64,000 bases of DNA from Dillenia suffruticosa. Its lineage: Eukaryota; Streptophyta; Magnoliopsida; Dilleniales; Dilleniaceae. Positions 33,954 through 48,000 of the stretch are shown piece after piece. The notes beneath the pieces were generated by a model. The model saw only the letters and a program-made list of their open reading frames with translations, was not told the origin of the DNA and searched no databases. Where the stretch lies: NCBI GenBank assembly GCA_033439265.1, contig JAVTVX010000002.1, positions 3,482,001-3,546,000 of the forward strand, read 5' to 3'. Position 1 is the stretch's first letter. Each line of letters opens with the position of its first letter. The position numbers and the translations under genes were made by a program.

Positions 33954-36900
33954 ATGGAGCTCTGCAACTCAACACTCCTCCACTGCAATCCCAGCAGACC
34001 AAGACCAGCACTTCAACTCTCTCTCTTCTCCTCTTTCTCTCCTAACCCCAGAAACCCTTTTCGACCCGCTAATAGATCTCCCCTTAACACTCGCAAACTC
34101 TCTCTCCCTTCTTCGCTTTCCTTTTCAAGTAATTTTCTCATTTTCTCACACCCAATTCCCTCAATTTCGAATGCATTTATTGCTCTTGCATCTTCTGTTT
34201 CTGCTGACACTGCTGAACTTGACCGGCTCCCGGGTGAAATTGAAATCACTGAAATCGAACAACCCAATTCTAGTGTGAGTCTTTCTCCTATAGAGCTCTT
34301 TCTTTCTTTGTTTTTTGGGTTAAGTTTTTGAATTGTTAATTTCGATTGGGTTTCTCTATCTGGGACTGAATTGTTAAAAAATTCATCTGTTTTTTTTTTT
34401 TTAGGATTTTCTTAATTTTTTTTGCATTTTAAGACGGAGCTTATTTCGGAGAAATTGATATTTTAGGAAACACATTCGAGTGTGATTTTTTTCGCTATGG
34501 AATTTGTTTTGTGGATTGTGTTTACATTTTTTATTTGCATTTGTCAATTGGGTTTCGCTTTTCAGGTCTGAATTCTATAAAACTAATCCAGCAACGAGCA
34601 ACTGATGGGGGAGGCAAATAAATTCACAATAATTATAAACTACCCCCTCTGTTCCCAATTTAAGTGTGTATGCACAGAGATTTGAGGAAATCATTAAACA
34701 ACCCCAGTTCACCATTAAAAGTACTTCTAATTACCTAAATTGCCCTTTTATCAGGTCTCTAAATATCATTGTTTCAATAATTCTCTTTCTCACTCCATTT
34801 TATTAGACAAAGGTAAAGTTGAAAAAAATAATTAATACTTGATTTTTTAAAAATGAGAGATGAAGTGGGAAAAAAATAGAGTGGCACTTAAAAGTGAAAA
34901 GGACAGTGTAGTTTTTTAAAATAGAACCCCCAAAGAACAACTTGGGATTCAATTCTATTCCATAAAAGTGAATTTGTGAATCCTTAAAAAGAAAGAAAAT
35001 CCATATTAAATCTACAGATATTGGCAGGTCTCACATAATTACTATTTGGAAAAAAAAATATTGTAGAATTTAACTCTCCGGTTTCACATGTTTTTATAAG
35101 AGAGGAATTCAACTGTATTCCAAATGAAGTCAATTAAAATATTATTCAAATAAATGAAACTCTTTTATCATTTTGGCACTAAGCAAACCATTGGAAAAAT
35201 CAGTTTTAAGGTGACTAATGTTTTCCCAATTCATGACCTTCTACTTCCCAAGGCACTTGTTGCCGGACTTAACAATCCATACATTTGTCTATTCGAGCAT
35301 TTGGCTGAATTTATGACTTTCCTGCATCATCATCACTACTATTTTTTCTTGTTTTCCCTCTTGAGTTGTTGACAGCAAATAGCTCATAGCAGTCGTAAGT
35401 ACAATTTTACGATTTTCCATTATGTTTTCTGTTTATGCAGATTAAGTTGAGCGTTGAAGTTCCACCAGTTGTGTGTGAGGACTGCTATAAAAGAGTCATG
35501 AGGGAGTTCATGAAGCAGGCAAAGGTGATTTTAAGAACTCTTTTACATTAGGTCTTGTAAAATGCTAGTTTGAAAACAATGCAGATGGCATGGAAGTCTT
35601 CACAATTTGTCAGTCCAGTTTACCTTAATGCTGCTTTTACTTACTAGCTATGTCCAATTGAGATATCTTAAGTTTGCACTTAGGTAAATCAGGTTCTAGG
35701 TTCTCTCTAGTGTCTTCATGATTAGAGAAAAGGAGGAAAAGAAAAATAGGAAAAAAAAAAAAAAAGAATTTCTAACTTTGTCCATCTGTCCATGCATTTG
35801 ATTTGACTAACAGCTTCAGAAGAAAATAATAATTTGAGAAACAGCAATTGATATTTGGTCTAATGTACTGTTTGTTTACATAGTAATCAAATTTTGTCTT
35901 TTAGGTTACCAGACTGTAAAGTCTCATCTTGGCTTCCATATATTCAGGTGCCTGGATTTCGCCCCGGAAAGAATGTTCCAGAGAATATCCTTACAAGTTA
36001 TGTTGGGAAGGAGAATGTTCAAAAAGCTACGGTTGAATCTATTTTAAAGAGAACCCTTCCACATGCTATGTCTTCTGTAAGTTATAAAATTGTTCTTTCC
36101 AAAGTTGTGCAAACTGTTTTTGAATCATTAAATAGATCCAGATTTTTTCCGTCATTCATCTAGTAATCTATATATTATGGTACTTGGATATCAACATTTA
36201 TTATCTTTTGTCTTTGAGTTTGTGTATGGTGTCCACTCCTCTTTTGTTATGATGTTTTAAGAACTTAGTTCTTGTTGCATATAGAGGGTAAAGGAAACCT
36301 TGGGTAGGGGAAGGAAAGCTAACCCCCCAAAATAATACCGAGGGAGAAATGCTTATTATAGTTACATCAACCTCAATGTGGGTATTCTTTAAGAAAACCA
36401 AGAGAAGGGATTTCACCTCAACCATATTTAAATCCTAGAACTTTAAAGTTTCAGTTCACTGATTGCATGCAGCAGAGAAATGCTCTTTGAGATACTGTGC
36501 TAATGCTTGTTTTCTTTGAAAATCCTGAATTCTTTAGGTTGCCGGAAGAGCTTTAAAAGATTCTGTTCGAATTACAACAAAATTTTCTGAGATGGAGAAG
36601 ACCTATTCTTCACTAAAATACGTTAGGTTTGTCAAGTTATAGAGCTATTTTGTTATTTTGCAGTTGCATGTTTACTTTTCTAGAGGTTTAATTGTTGCAG
36701 CATTCACTGCTCTTCACCATGCTGCATTTAGCGTTGGTGCAAAGTACAGCATCTGTATTATCCATGCTTACTATTGAAACTTGGTTATTTGCCAGATATG
36801 ATGTGGTTGTTGACTTGGCACCTGAAGTAAAATGGGTACCTGAGAATGGATACAAGAATTTGCAGATTGTTGTTGAATTGGATAGTGATATTAATGCCCA

Positions 36901-39900
36901 AACAGCTGCAGAAAAAGAACTGAAGCGACGTCACAAGTCTCTAGGAGCATTAAGGATCGTCACTGATAGAGGACTGCAGGTAATTACTTTTATTTGAAAG
37001 TAGGCCTAAAGTCTAAGGGATTACTTGTGGTTTTGGCATATAAAATGAGGGATAGCAAGGATGGCAACAGAAAACAAAGCATAGAAAATAACAAGAATTA
37101 CTCTGTTGTGTATACTTAATCTTTATGGAAATTGATGCCTTCTTTCTTGTGGATTTTATTTTCCATGTCTATTCTTTCAAGTTCAACAGATATAGGTGCT
37201 TGAATTGGTTCTCTCTGTTGAATATCAGCAGAGTTTCTTACAGTAAAACTTATATTGAGATTTATTTTTATCTAAATTATGATTTATCATTGTAAAAAAC
37301 TTTTTCATCCTGCTTAACACAGAAGAATTAATCTTATATCCATTTTGATGGTTTGCCAAAGCTCTTGAAAAAGAAAACGATCCTGTTTAGCATGCCACAG
37401 TCCACAATGCTGTTCTTTCCCCCTCAACTCAAATGTACTTCATACTATAATAAGTGGCACTTTGGTAAACACATTCACTGTTTGGAAAATTATGTGGTTG
37501 GCATCCAGTTCCTGAAATTTTTTGAAATTCTGAAATTTTCTCAGGTTGGAGATGTTGTAGTCCTCGACATATCAGCTGTGACAATTGGTCAAGATGGGTC
37601 AGATGGTGAAAAGATCCCATCAGCTGAGACCAAGGGTTAGCTCCCTTTATAGCTCTGCCCTCACTATCTCTTTCACTTGTTTTCAGACAGCAGAAAACCA
37701 TTTGTTATTTAAAAACAATACTAGTGATTAGAATCATGGCCTAAATAAACAAAAAATATATATATGGTAAGGAAACAAACATGCTGTCATTGTCTACCGG
37801 ATAGTTTAACAGTTATAGCAACAAAGATATGATTGTCCTTGGTAAATAAAACATGATAACCTTCAAGTGTCTTATTGCATTAGATGGGATATATAAGTTG
37901 TAGACCAGGAGTAATTGTTATATTAAAATTGTTACCTTTTTTTTTTATCAAATGACCTCCAAATGAAATAGTTCAATGTCCAGGACAGTTTTAAAGAGTA
38001 ATGCATAGTTGCATAAAATTTCGAGTTCATCTGGCTTATTTTCTCAATTTATCCATCTGAGAAGAGAATAAACCGACTTTATGCCCGTAGAAATCTATGT
38101 CACATCAATCTTGCATGTTTGTTGTTCGCAATATTTCATACATGTGCAATTTGACACAATTTTACTTGAAGCGTTGCTTGGAGCTTTAATTTTATCCCAT
38201 TGATTGGATGAGTTGGCATTAGTTAATCTTCATTTTAAAGGATTGTCTTCATATTGTGCCTCTTTAATGGATTGTACTAATAAGATGGCCATACAAGTCA
38301 CTTTTCTTTTGATGGATTTTAGATTCCATTTTACACGACCTCAATAGTTGATGGCAATTTTAAAATTTTCCCAAATGCACAACTTCTAATCCCCTGAATT
38401 TTTTGTTATCACGCATCATTTTAATTATTGTGATGGGTTAATGACCCTAGAGCCTCTTAGGCTTGGGGTCCCACAGATGCACATACATACGATAGTTTTG
38501 TCGACTCTGAAATTTACCAAACTAGTTCACAACTTTAGAGTGCAACGAGATTTAAGTTTTGAACAAGTCCAACTATAGGATCAAACCATATTGTATTTGG
38601 ATGGGCCAAGCCTACCAGTATTCTGGTGACATTCTAAATTGTTGTCTGGAGCATGGCTTGAAATCTTTTATAGATGACTAAAGAGAGAAAGATAAAATAG
38701 TTTAAGTATAATGAGGATGGGGTACTTCGATCTTAGTTTCTTACCCATCATTAAGTGTCTATCACACTGGCACTATATTTTGATCTAGGAGCTGTCAGGA
38801 TCTATTGATGGTTATTCTGGGTTATGATTCTATGGTAGCTTATTTAAGGGTTTGCAAAGAATAGTTAGTTACTGGAGCAGAAGGTTTCACATTCATTGTC
38901 TAGTGTTTGAATTTTTCAAGTGCCATTTCTTGTTATTGAAATGCATGATAGTTACCACTTCGATGATCATTGTTTTAAGTTGTGTTTACCTGTTTTTGCT
39001 TCTCTTTTGCAGGCTTTCACTTTGATACTGAAGAAAGTGAAAACCTTATTCCTGGATTCCTAGACTCGATAGTTGGAATTCGGCAAGAGGAAACAAAGTC
39101 CTTCCCAATCATATTTCCTGAATCATGGAGACAAGAAAACCTTCGTGGAATTCAAGCTCAATTTACTGTGAGTCCATAAATTGTAAAATATTCATGCTAC
39201 AACATATGCTTGCATGGGGAGATTATCAAGTGTTGTCTATCATATATCTTCCACAATCCTGTTGAAAACCTTATACCCCACTTAGTGGGCATGAGGTGGC
39301 TATGATATATTTTTGCTGGCAAAGGTTTTTGTACTGGGAACTGATGCTGCACGAAATCTGAATTTTTCTCCCTTAGCTTCTGGAGTTCTACCTCTCTGAT
39401 GCACTCCAGAATATTTTCTGGAGTTGGTGAAATGTGGAAGATGCTGTTTCTTGTTTTCCATACTCTTGAATCACTAACATGTCAATATCCTTCATGAAAC
39501 AAGGCTTTGCCCAGTTACTGTCCTACTTGTAATTTGGGAATTTGGCACTAAGTTAGTGATAACTAAGGGGAAATAATGATTACAATAACTAGAATAGATA
39601 TAGAATAAAGAATTCTATTTGTTAACTGCTTTATATTTTTAATGACAGGCAACTTATATCAAACTCTCTTCCCTTTTTGTACAGGTTGAATGCAAAGAAT
39701 TATTCTATAGAGATTTACCCTTGTTGGAAGATTCCCTTGCTGATAAACTTATCCCTGGATGTACCACCTTGGAGCAGGTAACAAAATACACTCCACAAAC
39801 TTCCAAAACAATTAATTTTCAAAGATATGAATCAGGACTCTAGCCACAAAGTTCATTGCTATTGAAACCACAGGTCCAGGAATTGTTGTTGCAAAGGTGT

Positions 39901-41269
39901 CGGGAAGTGGAGCAAAATGCCAAAGATCAAGCAACAGACAATGCAATTCTAGACCAGCTTGTCAAGGTGACTCTCTAGATGATTTCTTGGATAAATCTAT
40001 GGACCCTGCATATGGTTATTGCAAATAAAATATGTCCATAGACAAGCCAATTAAATCCACTGATGCTTGGAGCCAGGTGCTCTGAGCATTTTTATAATTG
40101 TAGGAGCTACAGCCTGTTGCATGAACCTATGTATTACATCCATTTGCGTGTCTCTACATGAATGTGATGCATGATTATCACATTACACTTAATTTTTGTG
40201 TTTAATGGGCCCCTATTAAAAAATGGGAAGAAAAAATTATGATGATAAGATTGAACACTAGAATTTACAAAGGAGATGGGAAGAGGGTTGGCTTGGTAGG
40301 GTGGGGCACTGGAGTAGGCATCAGATCAGTAGAGCTTGTAAATTGACTTATCCTTTCAATGCAAGGGGATTTCCTTGTATTCCATGTATCAGGGTCGCCT
40401 TTTGCATATATTATTCTTCCTCTAGTTAAAAAAATGACTTTTTCTCTCCCAAAAAAAAAAAAAAAAAAATTCTTCTCAGATGATTGAAGTTGATATCCCC
40501 CGATCTTTGTTTGAGGAACAAGGCAGGCAACTCTATGGAGCCAAGCTTCTAGAGATACAGGTGAATGCTCATCTTTATAACAAGAGAAAAATAGTGCAAG
40601 TGTTGATATGTTGTGCATCTTAGAATTCTGATTCTGTTGCTTCATTGACCCAGGCAAATGTGAGACTAAATGAAGAGCAGCTGCAATCTCTATCGAGCCC
40701 AAAAGCTGTAAACCAGTTCCTGGAAAATCAGGAGGAGAATATAATTAATGTGATAAAACAAAATCTAGCAGTTGGAGATATATATAAGCGTGAAAATTTG
40801 CAGGCAAGAATCAGTTAACATTGTTCAAATTAACTTATTTTTCCTCTTGCTAATATCCAATTAATATAGCAAGTAGTAACCAGTCTCAATAAATCGAATG
40901 GCAACAAATAAACATGTTACCTGAAGTTTTGATTTTCTAATCTCTGTTTTTTCATGCTTATATGTCTGCTTCCTTGTTGCAGTTCTCCAGTGATGAGCTC
41001 ATCAAAGAGGTTGAGAATTCTATAGCTGAATTCAAACGTAACAAGCAGGACTATGATGAAAAGCGTATTAGAGAACAGGTTCGCATCCTCCCCATTTTAT
41101 CTAATCATTCCCCGCTGTATATGGACCCAGAAAGACTTGCCTAACCCTTCTTTGCGAGTAGTAGCTAAAGAACTCATTGAAAACACTATAGGTACAAGAG
41201 ATATTAGAGGGAGCAAAGGTGCTTGAATGGTTGAGACAACATGCAGAAATTAAACACCTTAGCAGATGA
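33954..41269 (+). CDS. TIG1: Chloroplast trigger factor-like chaperone (TIG)
   Basis: Thirteen exons (33954-34274, 35441-35524, 35948-36076, 36538-36626, 36796-36979, 37545-37635, 39013-39167, 39685-39777, 39874-39966, 40480-40560, 40654-40803, 40983-41078, 41192-41269) give 1644 nt and 547 aa with perfect phase matching. Residues 1-80 are a Ser/Pro/Arg-rich plastid transit peptide. The ribosome-binding domain starts near 108 (KLSVEVPP) and contains GFRPGKNVP, the trigger factor loop that docks at the ribosomal tunnel exit. A peptidyl-prolyl isomerase-like domain begins at about 270 (VGDVVVLDISA) with LIPGFLDSIVG. The helical C-terminal chaperone arms follow (IEVDIPRSLFEEQGRQL) to the end at HLSR. 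It should fold nascent chains on plastid ribosomes. Intron 11 (40804-40982) has a GC donor, and intron 1 holds a Stowaway-like MITE. Confidence 0.95.
34641..34910. mobile_element. Stowaway-like MITE in trigger factor intron 1
   Basis: The left end TACCCCCTCTGTTCCCAATT plus 'taagtgt' matches the Stowaway terminal consensus (TA target, CTCCCTCCGTCCC, AATTTAAGTGT). The right end (CACTTAAAAGTG...GGACAGTGTA) is a decayed inverted copy ending in TA. The body is about 270 bp and AT-rich, as expected of a Tc1/mariner-derived MITE. Confidence 0.65.
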
Positions 41270-42092
41270 TGGAGTGCCATTACAGTATATCTTTAGCATA
41301 TTAGGTACTTATTTTTTCCTCAGCGAATTCAAAATTTCAAATTTGTTTTTGGCACATTGAGAATGTAGAAAAGCGCACCAACTACATATGTTTATAAAGA
41401 GCAAGAATAATGGCCCTTAAACAGTCTGAATTCTTGCCTTGGGCATTTATGAGAACCCTCTTTTCTTTCTGCCTGTATAAGGGACTGCATTTTTTCATAT
41501 TACCATGGTAAGTTTGATTTGTGGTACTAAGTTAATGAACAAAAGCTCCAACAGAGGGAAAATGCTATTTTTCACAGATTATTTTACCATAATTTTTCAT
41601 GTTTGGAGATATCTTGCAGGCACCAGACAAATCTAACTGCAAAAAAAAAAAAAAAAGGTGAAAAAATAGTAGCCAAAATCAGGAAGCATAACAAATTATA
41701 GAATTTTCAGTATTTATTTACAGAGGTTGTAAGAATACTCGGGCATCCACTCCTTGGCTAGAGAAAACACGATAAGACATTGGAACTGAAGAAACAGTGG
41801 ATGGGTGAACAATCTAGGCTGCCATACGAAGAACTCAAGGACAAGTCCATAATAAAGGACAAAAAGAATATACAAAATAAATTGAAGGTGAAAAATTAAG
41901 GATACATGCATGATTACTTCTACAAAGATCATAGATGAAATGGGCAACAGAAACTATACACCATCTTCAACCATTTCATATAGGTGACTTGTGAAGCACG
42001 GAGAAGCGGAGAAACCAAGCAGAGAGATACAGAGAAAAGTGAGATCCGCATAAGCGCTCCTGAAAGCAAACAGGAGGAGCAGATGCATTACT
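41270..42092. other. Tail-to-tail 3' region of trigger factor and CDP-DAG synthase
   Basis: Two converging genes end here, so this should be their 3' untranslated regions. A poly-A run of 17 lies at 41641-41657. There are no other features. Confidence 0.5.
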
Positions 42093-45000
42093 TCAAGAGA
42101 GCCCAAACTGCCTTTCGTGGAAAATCTGCCCAAGCTTCATGTACAAGGCTTGCTGCTCCTCAAAATTAAGGTTTCTAAGTATCTATAGCACAAAACCAAA
42201 ACAAAGAGATCAATAGACTGAGATAGCACAAGCAAATTGTGAAATCACACTCCGTATTACATCGAGTTCAGAGGTCAAATTTTGCTAGAGATTTCAATTT
42301 CATCTGGCAAACAAATGACAACGAGAAATCACCTGGTCCAAAATCATCTCAACCGAATAACTTTGTGGAACAACAAATGACTGATGATAGATGTATGCAA
42401 AAACAGCCATCACCATCTGCAAAAACAGAGAACCCGCTTTTTTAATCGTAAAAGAGGGAAAGTAAAACAAGAAAAAAGAAATGCATAAAAGTCCATGTTT
42501 GACACCCAAACCACTAGCAGCATCGCTCCTCTAGATAGTAATTTCAAAGCAATATGGTCATAGAACGAGAAGAAAAATCAGATTTAGGACTTTACTGAGA
42601 CACATTTACAAACATAATCCATTGCTCATACAAGAGGTAACATCAATACAACCCCTAGAGACAATTTTCAAAATTGGAGAACATAATACCTTTATTGGTG
42701 TAGTTCAATCCAAGGGCATCCTTGTAAGTTGGGCCATTTACTAACAAGGTGGCGGCAAAGAGTTTTGACTGAAAAGTCCAAACAGCACAGAAACGTCTAT
42801 GGTGACAAATTTTTTGAGTAAACATGGAAAAAGTAAATTGCCTTTTATTTGATTGTTGTCAAAGGCACCGTGCTCATTAGAAATGTCAAAAGTGAGTGTG
42901 GGAGGCTATTAGGTGTTTCAGACAAAAGGTTAAACCCTCCTGCAGTTTTTTGGTCATTATGAAGAGAGAGAAGTTTGAAAGTGTTCGGGGCGACAAGATT
43001 TCAGATCCTTTTCCTTTTCCATTTCCATTCATCTGTAGCTTAAACTCATCTTTTCATATATTTTCCATTTTGTCAATATAATGCCACTTGGGACAACTGT
43101 TGCAGACACCCCTGGTTAAGGGAGCACTATCTTGCAAGAGACAATCATCGGTCATCTGTTAAGCAGACAGAGCACAAACAACAGGCCAAACAAGAATAAC
43201 AGGAAAGCATCAGGCAGCAGGAGCAACCCAGACAGCAACAGAACAAAGGTGTCATGAGGAGAAGGGGGGAAAAAGAAGAACATGTTAACTGAATGACCCA
43301 ACTCCTTGGCATTGCAACCAAGGCCAACTCTAGTGCAAAGGTAAACTAACCAGAAAACAGTATAAAGCTTGCCCAACCACACTGGCAAAAATAAACAGCA
43401 TGTCAGCCAACCAATATGTAATTATAGAATATCTTATAAATATTCCCAGCTTCTAGTTTAGTATGTCATAACTCATGATAAACACAAAGGGCCAATTAAT
43501 GCCATTGCCACTTCAACCCTCATGGTCAAAGGGCTTTTTCCTCATCCTTAACATAAGTCATGCTTGCCTAGCATTCATAACAATAAGTGAACAAAATCTA
43601 CAGGCAGAGGAAAATACTAGAAGACGGGCCCTGCTCCATTTGCATTTCCTAGATCTAGAATTCCCTCTTCTGCACTCAGAGATGCTCCCGGGTCAACTCT
43701 TCCCACCTAAATTTGTGGGCTATAACATGATAGAATGAAATACGTTTTCTTTCCCCTTATTCATTCCAGAAGGATAAGTTGGGAGTTATTTCATGGGTTT
43801 CTTCTTTTTCTAACTTTTCAAAGATATATTGCCGGCAAAACTTCTAATGAGCTTCCATACATTTACTTAGCTACATAGGCAGGAACCTAGTAATGTTGAT
43901 TAAGTGCTGATCTCACACCAAGGAACAGAAAAGGAATCAATGAATATGGAAGAGAAACTTTCACACAGGTTTAAGTGCAGGACATTCTATGTTTGTTATG
44001 AAACACTTCAATTCATCTGATTTAGGAAACTCATGGAGCTCTGTAGTTCTGACGAGGAGAAAAGGTGTATAAATCAATGTTAGCACTAACTCCACCTATC
44101 AAACAATTCTATCAGCTCTCACATTAATTTTCAAACATTTCATTCACAACCTCTAGAAAAATACACTATCAAAGAATATTATTATAAATATTTTGGTACC
44201 ACCAAGAACACTTGTCTATCTGCCATTACATCTCCATAAGAGGAAACTCAAATGCTACTGTCTGTTCATTCAAAAACAAACACAAAACGACTATTTCTTT
44301 TTCCCCAGATGGTCGAACAACTAGCCAAGCACATGCATAAACACACAAGCAATGACTTTATAATCCATGAACAAACTCTCATTGAATTACAACTCAAAAA
44401 AATTTCATTACAGCTATCACTTGTACATGAAAATAGACTATTAAAAAAAGATGGCTCTAATCAGGGAAAAAAAAAGTACAATAATTTAGTAACTCACCTG
44501 ACAATCCATCCTGTCAGTGATTCCACCATGTCCAGGAATACTATCACCGAAATCCTGTCATTTAACAAAAGGCCATACCATTAATTGTCACTGACACATT
44601 GTGGAAATCATACTTATGATATGATAAAAGAATGAAGAATAATGAACCTTGATTTTGAAAGCTCTCTTAAAACCACTAGCAAAAAAGCCTCCAAAGGGTG
44701 CTATAATCGATGCAAATAACCCAAGGCATAAAGCATGCCACTGTACTGGCAAAACTGAGAATTCTTTCCAAGGAAACTACAAGAAAATAATAAATAAATA
44801 AATAAATAAAAGACAAGAAAGAAGTAAGAAACATCAGAACTTTTGGGTGCATAAAGACATCACATTAGCATCAGATTTATGTTATTCGTAAAATAACATA
44901 ACAAAAAAAAGAACACATTTCACATAAATCTAACACAACTAATCTAAGAACATTGCCAAAGGTGCACACTATTGTAGAAAGTAGACCACAAGGAGACTAT

Positions 45001-48000
45001 TGCAGAAAATGGACCACAAGAAGAGATTTACAAGCATAGAATTTCATTTTACAACAAACAAAAGAACAAAAGACTTAAGATTCGAAAGGAGACACCAGAG
45101 TAAATTGCCTCCATAGCCCCCAAAAAACAAAGTAATAAATTGTTCATTCTTCCCAAACCTAATTCAAGTCATATAGTTCATTTTCTGCCCAAGCCAACTG
45201 CCAACCCAACAACACCTCTTATATTATTTCTTGCACTGTGGCCTCTCCATCCATAAGAGCATTAAGCACCTCAGAATTATCCCAAAAGTAGCATTGGATC
45301 TCTATTACCATATATGATTTAGAGGATGGCTAAATCCACACTTGTATAACAAGAACACAAAAATAACAGGAAACTCATCAACAAAAGAGGGAACTACCCA
45401 AACAATAAAGAAACCAGATTTTCAACTCACCCATTGAGGGACCCAATCCCGTAAAGAATAAATCTCTGGCTTAAACAGTGGATCAGGATCACATCGAAGC
45501 CAACCAGTTGTTAACCCCTGCAAAAAATTCATCAATTCAAACAGACTCTTAATGAGAATGGAATATATATATAAAGGGATCCTAGAGAGACAAAAGAGTT
45601 ACCTTCCTAGGACATGTCAGCCATTGGAATCGGCCAAGGATATCTGCAAGCTGCAAAACAGTTGCGAATATAGCATGCCAAATTTTCTGATAAAAATTTA
45701 AATAGCAAGAAGAATGGCAACACACCATGATAAATAGAGAGAGATGACTGTATAAATAAATAAATAATACTGTACAACAAAAAAAATATATGTACACAAT
45801 CAATTTAACCCGAACCATGTTATGTATGCACTTAGAGAGCACTTTCTCAAATAAGGTATCCTGAGAAATTCTAGCAGAAGAATGGAAAATGTAATTAAAA
45901 TAGAGGATTATGAAAGGGCAGCGCCCTTTGGGATGCGGAGGAGCTATTATCCCCCAGCTCCCTAACCTAATGCAGCACCGGGTTCAGACAGGGAACATAG
46001 CATGGGGGACATCTAATCTTTTGCTGCCGCAAGGCTGGCTAATCATATGGAGCAGGCCCGAAGACCCGAGCCACTATTCGCAAAACTCAAAGCTATATAC
46101 GCGTTCATTATTCCATGGCATACAACACCCCAATGCCCTATGAAATAAATTTTCAGTATCTAATATGTCACATTTACATTTTACCTTCTTAGAGACATCC
46201 TTTCAGACACCAGTGTGATGCTCGAGTGATACTTCAACCAGTTAGCTGAAACAGATCTCTGCTTCTAAGTTAAGATGATTATTAGATTGTTCAAATTAAC
46301 TTCAAATCTCATTACAAGTCACTTCTATATCATTTAAATCCTTAATTGCTAAATTTAAAACATTCATAAGGAGAATTTTATAAAAAAAATATCAATACTG
46401 TAGGTATATAAGATATAATTTCCCTTATATGTCCTAGCTATTACAAACTTCTCAGATCTTGTTGCCGATATCATAAAATCTAAAAGTGCACCCTGGCTTC
46501 TCTCACCTGTACCCCACGATGAGCTGTGGCATGGCCATTATGGCTGTGACACTACATATGACACCTCCACAAAGTGGAACATCTACAAATGACAATTTCT
46601 TTTATGCTATGCATATGAAGCAAGGACACTTCAAAATGGAAGTCATGTCCATGTGCACGTGTTAAATGCTCCACAAAGCATTTTTAATTTTATAATATTC
46701 TTTTAGTTACCAGATCACTTCTGGGACACTCCTAAGGCACTTTCAGAATAGTTTTCAAACACTCTTAAGATAACTGTCTGGATAGAGGTTGTTGTGGCTA
46801 AATATAGGACTTTTCATAACAAATCGATCCCTAATGAGGTTGTTGGGCCTTATTTGGTGATTATTTGAAAGGAGATTAGGAGGGGTTGTGAAGTTTTCAG
46901 GAGCACAGCAGAGTTTAAAGAGGGTAAGTGATCGAGAATTTCTTTCTGGCATCATGAGGGGTACGGCTCCCATCCAGTGTGAGTTGGCAGTGTATAGGTA
47001 TCAGTGAACTCCTTAGTCTTTCTCCAATGAGACCGCTAATTTTTGGAATGTGAACTTTAAGTGACTAGCAAATAACGGGAAAAATTCTAACTTCTTTGAA
47101 GCACTAGAGAGAGTCGAGATAAATTTAGGAGGGGAAGATATTGTGCTTTGGGGGTTGAATGATAGAGACCTTTGCACCCAAGAGACATGCTTAGATTGAG
47201 TGGCAAGAACAAGGGGATGATCCCTTTTCCTTAGAAGTTTATTTAGAATTCAGCTTCGCCCCCAAGGGTAGCTTTTCTTTTTGCATGAGAGGCAACTTAG
47301 GGAAGGATTTTAACTCAACATAATTTTTGAAGGAGAGGTATTATTTTGGTGAATAGATGTGTTATGCAAGAGAGAATTTGAGCTGTGGGTCAGTTGTTCC
47401 TTCACTGTATATGGAATGATCCTAGCAGGGAAAAATTTCCTCTCTTATACACTTATGTTCGGTGAGTTGGGTCAGTTGAAGCTGCATACAAAGCGAGTCC
47501 TGGACTTGGCATCGTGGGAAGGTCTGTCCAACAAAGAGGAGAGTTGTCAAGATATTCCCTCTAACTGTACTTTGGTTAGTATGGAGGAAAAGGAGCCTCT
47601 CAGAACATGAATAATTCCTTGATAGCTTTTGTCAATAACTTTATGAAGCGGTTGTACTTTGGGTCTTCTTTGAAGTATTTTGAATCTTTTTTGCATATCG
47701 TTGATCTCCTTGATTCTCCATTGTTGTAGACTAGTGGATAAGATCATCTTGGCGCCCTTTCCCTATTTTTTTGTATTTGTTCTTTGTGAATAAAATTTTC
47801 CTTTTCCTATTAAAAAGTAATATTTTTTTGATATAATATTAAAAAGTAATATTACTTTATCGTGTGTCACTTTTTTCTGAAAATGGGTAAACTATATAAA
47901 AACCCCTTGTGATTTGGCTTTGGCTGATTCCACTCTATAGTTTAAAACTCGACAATTATTTATGCTAAAGTTTACACTATTAGATTACAACCCCCTGTCA

